DNA of 64,000 nt from Bacteroidota bacterium. Its GTDB lineage: Bacteria > Bacteroidota > Bacteroidia > Chitinophagales > Chitinophagaceae. The notes beneath the pieces were generated by a model. That model did not search any database. It was given only the letters and a program-made list of their open reading frames with translations, and was not told the origin of the DNA. The stretch covers positions 1-64,000 of the forward strand of contig JAEZEI010000131.1 in the NCBI GenBank assembly GCA_023417815.1, read 5' to 3'. Shown in pieces: positions 8,757-15,721 of the stretch (position 1 is the stretch's first letter; each line of letters starts with the position of its first letter). The position numbers were made by a program, and so were the translations under genes.

Positions 8757-9260
8757 TTAGATGCCCAGTTGCCGGGCGAGCCAGCTCTCCTTAACGGGGA
8801 TGATCCAGTTCCGCTCAAGTTCCTTTCGGGTTAGCACGGTATTATTGAAATAGAGGGTGTTTTCGCCTATGATACCGTTTTCGAGAGCATAATTTACCTG
8901 TGACAAAGGCACCATCTCCACTTTATCTTTAATGAGGAAGGCCAGGGCAAGCCGGTTGAAGAAATCAGTGTTATATTTTCTTTCCAATTCTTTTACGAAC
9001 CGGACAGAGCTGTCGGTGCTGCAACCGCCTACGGTAGTTTCCGTTTCGTCGGCCATGAACACGAGGAAACGCCCGAAGAACAGGTTTACATATCCTTTCA
9101 CAGGTTCACCATGGCTTTTCCATTGATCCACGAATGCCTTGAGATCGTCTTCCATCTGCAATGCCTCGCTTATAAAGAATTGCCTGTTGCTCTGGTAAAC
9201 CCACACCCTGCTATGAGGAGAGAAATCTGCAGGCAAATGACTGTTTATGTCAAAGTCCAT
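8757..9260 (-). CDS. Conserved Bacteroidota protein, often misnamed ABC transporter ATPase
   Basis: A 167-residue soluble protein without signal peptide or membrane segments. The sequence (SRVWVYQSNRQFF near the start, GRFLVFMADE, GGCSTDSSVRF, WLARQLGI at the end) matches a family I recall as widespread in Bacteroidota. Databases sometimes label it 'ABC transporter ATPase', but it contains no Walker A or signature motif, so that name should not be trusted. The stretch CSTDSS around residue 80 is the most distinctive part. The function is unknown. The next minus-strand gene starts downstream of its stop codon, and miaB lies further on the same strand. Confidence 0.75.
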   Translation of the reverse strand: MDFDINSHLPADFSPHSRVWVYQSNRQFFISEALQMEDDLKAFVDQWKSHGEPVKGYVNLFFGRFLVFMADETETTVGGCSTDSSVRFVKELERKYNTDFFNRLALAFLIKDKVEMVPLSQVNYALENGIIGENTLYFNNTVLTRKELERNWIIPVKESWLARQLGI

Positions 9261-9268
9261 AATAAGAG

Positions 9269-9694
9269 TTAAGGTGCTAAGGTTTGTTTGGGCGTGGGCA
9301 TGCTTGCGGTCTTGTCCATATTCATTACGGGGATGAGACCGTTGGTAGGAACATAGATCACCTGGGGCAGGTTACCCTTATCCGCGAGTTTTTCAAGTGT
9401 GCGTATGAAGAGATACTGGTTATAAGTTTCGTTAAGTGTCCCGTTCTCGATCCGCATAGCTTCTGCCATACCGCGTGCGCGTTCAATTTCAGCCTGGGCA
9501 TTCAGCTTTTCAGCTTCCAGGCGTGCCTTGGCTTCTTCTACCAGGATCTTCCTGTTCTGTTCTGCTTTTGCCATTTCAGCCTTACCGGCCATTTCCTGCT
9601 GCCATACATTATACTTTGGTAGTCCAAACATCAGGACGATGATCACTATCACCCCGAGCACTACGAGGATGCCGAAAAATCTTGGAAGTTTCAT
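9269..9694 (-). CDS. Small membrane protein resembling an SPFH/prohibitin C-terminal tail
   Basis: A 141-residue protein with one N-terminal transmembrane helix (about 7-25). Next comes a long charged heptad-like helix rich in A, E and K (AKARLEAEKLNAQAEIERAR), then a segment resembling the end of prohibitin/stomatin proteins (YLFIRTLEKLAD, VIYVPTNGLIPV). The globular SPFH domain that should sit between helix and tail is absent. It may be a free-standing oligomerisation module; that is inference. It lies just upstream of, and may be cotranscribed with, the 8757-9260 gene (8-base gap). A TAAATTTG box ends four bases before its ATG. Confidence 0.65.
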   Translation of the reverse strand: MKLPRFFGILVVLGVIVIIVLMFGLPKYNVWQQEMAGKAEMAKAEQNRKILVEEAKARLEAEKLNAQAEIERARGMAEAMRIENGTLNETYNQYLFIRTLEKLADKGNLPQVIYVPTNGLIPVMNMDKTASMPTPKQTLAP

Positions 9695-9698
9695 GCTG

Positions 9699-9706
9699 CA
9701 AATTTA
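9699..9706 (-). promoter_or_regulatory. -7 box four bases from a start codon
   Basis: TAAATTTG on the minus strand fits TAnnTTTG exactly. Only four bases separate it from the ATG of the SPFH-tail-like gene, so a transcript would begin at or next to the start codon. Confidence 0.4.
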
Positions 9707-9788
9707 CGTTTTTAATGAACGACAGAAAAAGTGCTGCAAAAGCGCGCTTCGGCATGATTTTCAATATTATTGAGCGAAAGACGATGGT

Positions 9789-12185
9789 ATGATCCGCTTG
9801 ATCCTGATCAGTTTTTTTTACCTGTTCCTGCAAAATGCAAGTGCACAGCAGGACACGGTGACCATGCCGGCTTCTGAAAAATTCAGGCGTTCAGAAGCTT
9901 ACCAGCAAAAATGGGGAAAGAACTACCGCGATGTATGGAGTGCACCTGTAACTTTCCGGCGGGTTGATCTTGATACATTCAGAGGAGGCCTGGTGCCTTA
10001 CCAGGAAGGAGGAGGCAGGCAGAGCAAGACACTCAGGCTGCGCGATAAATCAGGCCGTGAGTATGTATTGAGAAGCGTCGAGAAATCATTCAGCAGCATA
10101 CTGCAAGGTGAAGCGAAAGGATCATTCGTTGAGAATATTTTAAATGACCAGGCATCTTCAGGGCATCCTTATGCTGCCCCTGTTGTCGCAAGTCTTGCCG
10201 AAGCAGCAGGGATATTACACACCTGGCCGGAGATCATATTTATTCCCAAACAACCTGCATTGAAAGAATTCAATGAATCGTTCGGAGACCGTCTGTTTCT
10301 TTTTGAAGAAAGGCCTGACGAGGACTGGAGTATAGCGCCCCACTTGTCAAATTCAAAGAACATCGTAGGAACAGAAAAGCTCTTTGAGAAACTTGAAGAA
10401 AGCAGCACGAATACAGTTGACCAAGAGCTATATGTAAGATCGCGTCTTTTCGATATGCTGATCGGGGACTGGAGCCGTCATGAAGACCAGTGGCGGTGGG
10501 CGGAAAAGAAAACCGGTAAAGATGTGGTATATCTACCCGTGCCGCGAGACCGCGACCAGGCATTCTCACTGTTCGAAGGAAAATTTCTAAGGCCAGCTCT
10601 CGCTGTTGCAGGCGCTTCACACATAGAATCATTTGACGGAGATATAAAGGATATAGCCGATTATAATTTCCCTGCACGCTATCTCGACAGGAGATTCACT
10701 ACGTCCGTTCCCAGGGAAACATGGATCAGCATAGCGCGGGATCTGAAAAACCGTTTAACCGACGACGTTATACGATTTGCCCTGCAAAGAATGCCGGATA
10801 CTGTTTATACGCTAACGGGCGACCAGGTAGCGCACCACCTTTTTTCGCGGAGAAATAACCTGGAGAAGTTTGCCGGTGATTATTATGAAGTGCTTTCACG
10901 TGAGATCGATATTCCATTGTCCAATGACGATGAAAAGATAACTGTTTCCAGTAGCGAAGGAATTACCGTTGTAGAGATAATGAATGGACAAAAGCAGGTC
11001 TTTCGCAGGGAATTCGTTCCTTCTGAAACGTCCGCGATCAGGATATATGGGATAGGAGGTGCCGACCAGTATGAAGTGAAAGGGAAGCCTTCAGTGCCTG
11101 TGATCTTTGTAGGGAAGGATAAGGAGCAGAATTACAGGTTTGACTGGTACCAGGCAGACAAGTTCTCCGTATTGCCTTATCCATTTTACAGTTTTGAAGA
11201 TAAGGTGCACATTGCCTTGCGGATCAGCAAGGTCAGTTATGCCTGGAATAAGGAACCATATAAAAGCATGCACAAACTGGTTCCGCGGTATTCCATCTCG
11301 CAGGGAGCCCCAAGCGTTACCTATGAGAATCATTTCCCGATGCTATTCGGGAAATGGGGGATAGAGACGTTTGCAAATTTTGATCGTGAATTATGGACGA
11401 ATTTTTACGGCCTGGGAAATGAGAGCATTTTTCAAAAGGAGGACAAGGATTATACAAGGATGCGTACGCGGGAGATATCGGTGATGTCGGGTCTAACCCG
11501 GGTGATCGGTAACCGTCACAAAGTATTCATTATGCCCTTCTTCCGGTCAACAGATCTGATGCATGACACAGCCAGGTTCATTGCTCATACTATGGCCCCG
11601 GCTCCGCAACTATATAATGCAAAGCAATATGTTGGAGGAATGGCGCGGTATATCTACCAGAACACGAACGATTCTGTTTTGCCGGAGAAGGGCTTCACTA
11701 TGGATCTGTCTGCAATCCCGGCTTTCGGTATAGGTAAAACGAATAATGACTTCTCAAGGTTTACAGGTGAACTTAACGGATATATTCCTTTGGCGGGTGA
11801 TTTTGGAATTCATGTCCGGTCGGGAGCGGCGACGCTTACCGGTGATCCGTTATTCTTCCAGTTGAACAGGGTTGGAGGTACAGATAACCTGAGAGGCTTT
11901 GAGCGCGACAGGTTCCATGGCAGAACAGTGCAGTATAACCAGTTCAACCTACGCTGGATCAATGATGTGACTGGGCGTATCTACAGCGGAAAATTTGGCA
12001 TTTTCGGATTTGCCGATGCAGGCAGGGCATGGATAGATGATGAAGAATCGGACAAATGGCATATGGGCTATGGGCTTGGCTTGCTGTTAAGTCCGTTTAA
12101 TAAGATCGCAGCCACCGTGGCGTATGGTTTCAGCAAGGATGGTCCGAACCTGCATTTTGATCTTATCAGGCCCATCGGGAATTGA
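9789..12185 (+). CDS. BamA/TamA-superfamily outer-membrane barrel protein
   Basis: A 798-residue exported protein (signal peptide 1-20, ending ASAQ). The N-terminal 430 residues are a soluble region with HEDQWRWAEK and VYLPVPRDRDQAF around residues 230-255. I do not recognise that part as a named domain, although its RDRDQ segment recalls kinase-like or phosphoesterase folds. The C-terminal ~350 residues are amphipathic strands ending in a surface-antigen (Omp85-like) barrel. That barrel has the typical NRVGGTDNLRGFERDRF segment, GIFGFADAGRAW, and a final strand. The stop TGA directly abuts the stop of the convergent Fe-S gene. Function in translocation or surface anchoring is not provable here. 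Confidence 0.7.
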   Translation: MIRLILISFFYLFLQNASAQQDTVTMPASEKFRRSEAYQQKWGKNYRDVWSAPVTFRRVDLDTFRGGLVPYQEGGGRQSKTLRLRDKSGREYVLRSVEKSFSSILQGEAKGSFVENILNDQASSGHPYAAPVVASLAEAAGILHTWPEIIFIPKQPALKEFNESFGDRLFLFEERPDEDWSIAPHLSNSKNIVGTEKLFEKLEESSTNTVDQELYVRSRLFDMLIGDWSRHEDQWRWAEKKTGKDVVYLPVPRDRDQAFSLFEGKFLRPALAVAGASHIESFDGDIKDIADYNFPARYLDRRFTTSVPRETWISIARDLKNRLTDDVIRFALQRMPDTVYTLTGDQVAHHLFSRRNNLEKFAGDYYEVLSREIDIPLSNDDEKITVSSSEGITVVEIMNGQKQVFRREFVPSETSAIRIYGIGGADQYEVKGKPSVPVIFVGKDKEQNYRFDWYQADKFSVLPYPFYSFEDKVHIALRISKVSYAWNKEPYKSMHKLVPRYSISQGAPSVTYENHFPMLFGKWGIETFANFDRELWTNFYGLGNESIFQKEDKDYTRMRTREISVMSGLTRVIGNRHKVFIMPFFRSTDLMHDTARFIAHTMAPAPQLYNAKQYVGGMARYIYQNTNDSVLPEKGFTMDLSAIPAFGIGKTNNDFSRFTGELNGYIPLAGDFGIHVRSGAATLTGDPLFFQLNRVGGTDNLRGFERDRFHGRTVQYNQFNLRWINDVTGRIYSGKFGIFGFADAGRAWIDDEESDKWHMGYGLGLLLSPFNKIAATVAYGFSKDGPNLHFDLIRPIGN

Positions 12186-12965
12186 TCATTTCATGCTGGC
12201 AGCGATCAGCTCCGCTATATCCATAACCTTCACATCATCTTCCTTTTCACGGTTCTTCACACCATCAGTAAGCATGGTATTGCAGAAGGGGCAGGCAGAA
12301 GCAATAACGGCGGCCCCGGTTGAAAGGGCTTCATCGCTGCGCTCAATATTGATACGGACATCGCCGTTCTCCTCTTCCTTGAACATTTGGGCTCCGCCGG
12401 CACCGCAGCACATCCCGTTACTGCGACAGCGTTTCATTTCCACCAGTTCTGCATCCAGGGCTTCAAGTACTTTCCGGGGCGCTTCATAAATATCATTCCC
12501 CCGGCCAAGGTAGCAGCTATCGTGGTAGGTGATCTTCTTTCCTTTGAACCCGCCATCTTCATTCATCCGTACTTTTCCTTCGTCTATCAGTTGCTGTAAG
12601 AAGGTTGAATGATGGATCACCTCGTATGTACCTCCCAGTTCAGGATATTCATTCTTAAAGATGTTGAAACAATGCGGGCACGCGGTAACGATCTTCTTTA
12701 TGCCATAACCATTAAGCACCTGGATGTTCTGGTAGGCCATCATCTGGAACATGAACTCGTTGCCGGCACGGCGTGCGGGATCTCCAGTACACATTTCTTC
12801 CTTTCCAAGTATGGCATATTTTGTTCCTGTTTTTTCCAGGATGGTCGCGAATGCCCTCGTGATCTTTTGCGCCCGCTGATCAAAGCTTCCTGAACACCCT
12901 ACCCAGAAAAGGATCTCCGGGGTTTCTCCTCTTGAGGCTAATTCCGCCATGGTTGGAACCTGCAT
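12186..12965 (-). CDS. CCG-domain (Fe-S)-binding protein, HdrB/GlpC-like
   Basis: A 259-residue cytoplasmic protein with two CCG domains like those of heterodisulfide reductase HdrB/HdrD and lactate utilisation LutA. Visible motifs are WVGCSGSFD, TACPHCFNIF, YHDSCYLGRG, the hallmark NGMCCGAGGAQMF and ASACPFCNTM. It should bind a non-cubane 4Fe-4S cluster and pass electrons with the membrane protein at 13782-15089, which carries the ferredoxin-type clusters. I place the start at the ATG giving MQVPTMAEL rather than 11 codons upstream, since homologs begin there. Its natural partner gene is separated from it by a LysE-family gene on the other strand. Confidence 0.82.
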   Translation of the reverse strand: MQVPTMAELASRGETPEILFWVGCSGSFDQRAQKITRAFATILEKTGTKYAILGKEEMCTGDPARRAGNEFMFQMMAYQNIQVLNGYGIKKIVTACPHCFNIFKNEYPELGGTYEVIHHSTFLQQLIDEGKVRMNEDGGFKGKKITYHDSCYLGRGNDIYEAPRKVLEALDAELVEMKRCRSNGMCCGAGGAQMFKEEENGDVRINIERSDEALSTGAAVIASACPFCNTMLTDGVKNREKEDDVKVMDIAELIAASMK

Positions 12966-13070
12966 AATGCTGTTTTGAAGCAACAAAGTAAGTAACAAAT
13001 CGTAAATGATGCTTACCTGTATTTTTTAATACATCCTTTCACCGAATGAACTTCGATTGTATGGGGAGAT

Positions 13071-13078
13071 TATCTTTG
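13071..13078 (+). promoter_or_regulatory. -7 box close to the LysE start
   Basis: TATCTTTG matches TAnnTTTG and ends four bases before ATG 13083. No TTG sits at the expected upstream distance. Confidence 0.4.
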
Positions 13079-13082
13079 GCGA

Positions 13083-13778
13083 ATGCCGAAGCTGTTATCC
13101 GTTTTTTTGTGGGGAATGCTTATCAGTTTTCTTGGGAGCCTGCCAATGGGTACGTTGAATATAACGGCTATGCAGATAGGCATTTCTGAAAACCTGCGAA
13201 ATGCATTTCTTTTTGTTACGGGCAGCCTTACCGTTGAAATGATCTATGTAAGGATATCGCTGGTGGCGATAGACTGGGTACGCAGGCAGGAGAAGATTAT
13301 GAGGATAATGGAATGGCTCACTGTTGCAATCATTGTTGCACTTGCAATCGGTAGCTTCTGGGCAGCGGGTCATGATGATCCTGAAGCAAAAAATGCGGTG
13401 TTGCAGAACAATATGAACCGGCTTATGCTGGGGATGATGATGAGCGCCGTGAATCCTGTACAGATCCCTTTCTGGTTTGGGTGGAGTTCTGTGCTTTTTT
13501 CGAAGAAGATCCTGGAACCAAAGAAGAAGCAATACAATCTTTACATAATCGGGATAGGGATAGGAACACTAATGGGCAACTGCGTATTCATCTTCGGTGG
13601 CAGGCTGCTGGTGGAAAAGATACAGAACAGTGAAACCTACATCAATTGGGTGATCGGTTGCATCTTCACCCTTTCTGCAATAATCCAGGTATACAAGATA
13701 CTTTCTCATAAAGATGCGGCAGATAAGATCCATAAGATCGAAGACCAGGATATTCCTCCGCAGCCGGAAGAAGAATAA
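13083..13778 (+). CDS. LysE-family exporter
   Basis: A 231-residue membrane protein with about six hydrophobic helices and the LysE/RhtB-type N-terminal signature FLGSLPMGTLN, in which a proline-glycine kink is typical of amino-acid exporters. A second conserved segment reads SAVNPVQIPFWFGW. The C-terminal tail (about 20 residues) is acidic and proline-containing. The family moves amino acids or related small molecules out of the cell; the substrate here is unknown. The gene lies alone on the plus strand between the two halves of a minus-strand Fe-S redox unit, convergent with the larger half and leaving only three bases between stops. Confidence 0.8.
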   Translation: MPKLLSVFLWGMLISFLGSLPMGTLNITAMQIGISENLRNAFLFVTGSLTVEMIYVRISLVAIDWVRRQEKIMRIMEWLTVAIIVALAIGSFWAAGHDDPEAKNAVLQNNMNRLMLGMMMSAVNPVQIPFWFGWSSVLFSKKILEPKKKQYNLYIIGIGIGTLMGNCVFIFGGRLLVEKIQNSETYINWVIGCIFTLSAIIQVYKILSHKDAADKIHKIEDQDIPPQPEEE

Positions 13779-13781
13779 GCT

Positions 13782-15089
13782 CTATCCCGTGGTCCACTCA
13801 TCCCGTTGTTCAGGATTGAATTTCCAGGGTGCGAAGTTATTCTCGATATTACCGAACATTACATTCCATTCCTGCGGGGCATTGCTTTCTTCCATTACCA
13901 GGCTTCTCCTGAGTTCAAGGATGATATCGAGCGGGCTGATGCCTACAGGGCATTCCTGAACGCAGGCCTGGCAGGTGGTGCATGCACGAAGCTCCTCTGT
14001 GGTGATATAATCGTGCAAAAGTGACCTGCCATCACCTTCAAAGGTTTTGTTCCTGTTCAGCGCCTTCCCGACCTCTTCACACCTGTCGCGCGTATCCATC
14101 ATTATTTTACGGGGACTCAGCAACTTCCCGGTTTGTGTAGCAGGGCATGCCGCTGAACACCTTCCGCATTCTGTACAACTGTAAGCATCCAGCAGGTTCT
14201 TCCAGCTCAGGTCCTGAACATCCTTCGCGCCGAACTTCATTGGCTGCGCTTCGCCTGAAGGAGCAAGCTCGGGTTGCATCATGTACAATACTTCATTCTG
14301 TACATTCTGCATATTATCCATCCTGCCTTTCGGCTGTAGCGGCATATAATACGCGTTCGGGAAGGCAAAAAGAATATGGAGGTGCTTGCTGTATGGCAGG
14401 TAATTCAGGAAGGCAAATATTCCTATGATATGAAGCCACCATGCTGTGCGTTCTATGAAAACCAGGGATGCCCCCTGCATATCCGAAAAGAGCGGGGCAA
14501 GGACACCGGAAATTATAAAGTTACCTGTTTCAGTGTACCCTTCATGTCCCTGCAGTTGTAATGCCCTGTCGGTAGCATTCATTGTGAGGAACAGGCTCAT
14601 GAGGACTATCTCGGTGATGAGTATATAGTTTGCATCGCTGCGCGGCCAGCCATCAAGATCGCGGCTTATAAATCTTTTCAGCTTAATTATGTTCCTCCTG
14701 GCAAGGAAAGCGATACATACCAGTATCACTCCGGCAGCAAGCAGTTCAAAGAAATTTATGATCCCGGTGTAAATACCTCCCAATGGTTCAAGGAATAACC
14801 GGTGGGTGCCCAGCAGGCCATCAAGAACTATTTCCAGTACTTCGATATTGATGATGATAAAACCGGCATATATGATAAAATGCATGAACGCAACAAGCGG
14901 GTAGCGGAACATTTTTTTCTGCCCGAATGCGAGGAGCAATACATTCTTCCAGCGTTCACCTTTATTATCGTTCAGGGATTCATCCCTGCCGAGCATGATG
15001 TTCCTTCGTATGCGCCCGATATTACGTGCAAAAAGCCAGATCGAAAATGCCGCCAGTAATACAAAAAGAACCTGGGGTATGTATTGCAT
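13782..15089 (-). CDS. Membrane (Fe-S)-binding protein, HdrD/NarI-like
   Basis: A 435-residue protein with an N-terminal membrane part of about five or six helices, resembling nitrate reductase gamma or HdrE. A cytoplasmic domain follows with two ferredoxin-type clusters: CTECGRCSAACPATQTG (about residues 305-321) and CTTCQACVQECPVGISPLD. With the CCG protein at 12186-12965 it should form a quinone-linked heterodisulfide-reductase-like complex; the electron donor is unknown. The upstream neighbour is a phosphoribosyltransferase gene (8-base gap). Homologs in Bacteroidota usually have the CCG gene directly downstream, here displaced by lysE. Confidence 0.8.
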   Translation of the reverse strand: MQYIPQVLFVLLAAFSIWLFARNIGRIRRNIMLGRDESLNDNKGERWKNVLLLAFGQKKMFRYPLVAFMHFIIYAGFIIINIEVLEIVLDGLLGTHRLFLEPLGGIYTGIINFFELLAAGVILVCIAFLARRNIIKLKRFISRDLDGWPRSDANYILITEIVLMSLFLTMNATDRALQLQGHEGYTETGNFIISGVLAPLFSDMQGASLVFIERTAWWLHIIGIFAFLNYLPYSKHLHILFAFPNAYYMPLQPKGRMDNMQNVQNEVLYMMQPELAPSGEAQPMKFGAKDVQDLSWKNLLDAYSCTECGRCSAACPATQTGKLLSPRKIMMDTRDRCEEVGKALNRNKTFEGDGRSLLHDYITTEELRACTTCQACVQECPVGISPLDIILELRRSLVMEESNAPQEWNVMFGNIENNFAPWKFNPEQRDEWTTG

Positions 15090-15097
15090 AAGATTAC

Positions 15098-15601
15098 TTA
15101 TTTATTAATGATATAGGCGCCTTTTACATCTTCGCCATCAATTTCAACTATGATCTGTTCACCCGGCGAGGTGGAAACAGAAAGTCCTACATAATCGATA
15201 GATACCGGGAACAATTTATGGGAACGTTCCACCAGCGCAAGGGTCTGGATCTTACCCGGGAAGAATTCGAGCAGGGGTTTCAATGCGTATAACATGGTTC
15301 GGCCGCTGTTGGCAACATCGTCGATCAGCACTATCGTTCTCCCGGAAAAATCGAGCTCGCGGTCCGGCCTGGCATCACCAGGCGCTCTTTTATTGATAGC
15401 TATCTCAAGCATTTCCACCTTTCCGAAAAAACAATCTTTTAGGTGGAAGGCGATCCTTTTAGCCACTGTTGTACCACTTCCCCTTATACCGATCAGTACC
15501 AGGCCTTCGCTGTCAGGATTTTTTTCAGAGATCTCAAGCGCCATTCTTCTCAGCTTTCTTTCGGCAACATCCGCATTGAGTATCCAGTTCCGGTCATTCA
15601 T
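15098..15601 (-). CDS. PyrR-like phosphoribosyltransferase
   Basis: A 167-residue type I phosphoribosyltransferase. The PRPP-binding loop reads TIVLIDDVANSGRT (about residues 100-113), and an ARPDRELDFSG segment precedes it. The fold and length are close to PyrR/uracil phosphoribosyltransferase, but a second, better PyrR match is encoded at 32054-32578, so this copy may act on another base or be regulatory. The start is the ATG at 15601, with a TATATTTG box 29 bases upstream. It is followed by the membrane Fe-S gene in the same direction with an 8-base gap. Confidence 0.75.
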   Translation of the reverse strand: MNDRNWILNADVAERKLRRMALEISEKNPDSEGLVLIGIRGSGTTVAKRIAFHLKDCFFGKVEMLEIAINKRAPGDARPDRELDFSGRTIVLIDDVANSGRTMLYALKPLLEFFPGKIQTLALVERSHKLFPVSIDYVGLSVSTSPGEQIIVEIDGEDVKGAYIINK

Positions 15602-15630
15602 TGTGAGATCATTTCAGCCACAAAGTAAAT

Positions 15631-15638
15631 CAAATATA
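15631..15638 (-). promoter_or_regulatory. -7 box for the phosphoribosyltransferase / Fe-S genes
   Basis: TATATTTG on the minus strand matches TAnnTTTG, 29 bases before the ATG. This is a more usual leader length than at several other genes here. Confidence 0.4.
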
Positions 15639-15721
15639 TAATTGCCGCCTATCCATTTGCACAACAGCGGTTCACCCACTTAGGCCTGATTCAGTACCTT
15701 AGTCGCAAAAAATTATTCCAT

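Noticed and set aside
8757..9260. Calling the 167-residue protein an ABC transporter ATPase
   Set aside because: No Walker A, Walker B or ABC signature motif is present; the label appears to be a propagated misannotation.
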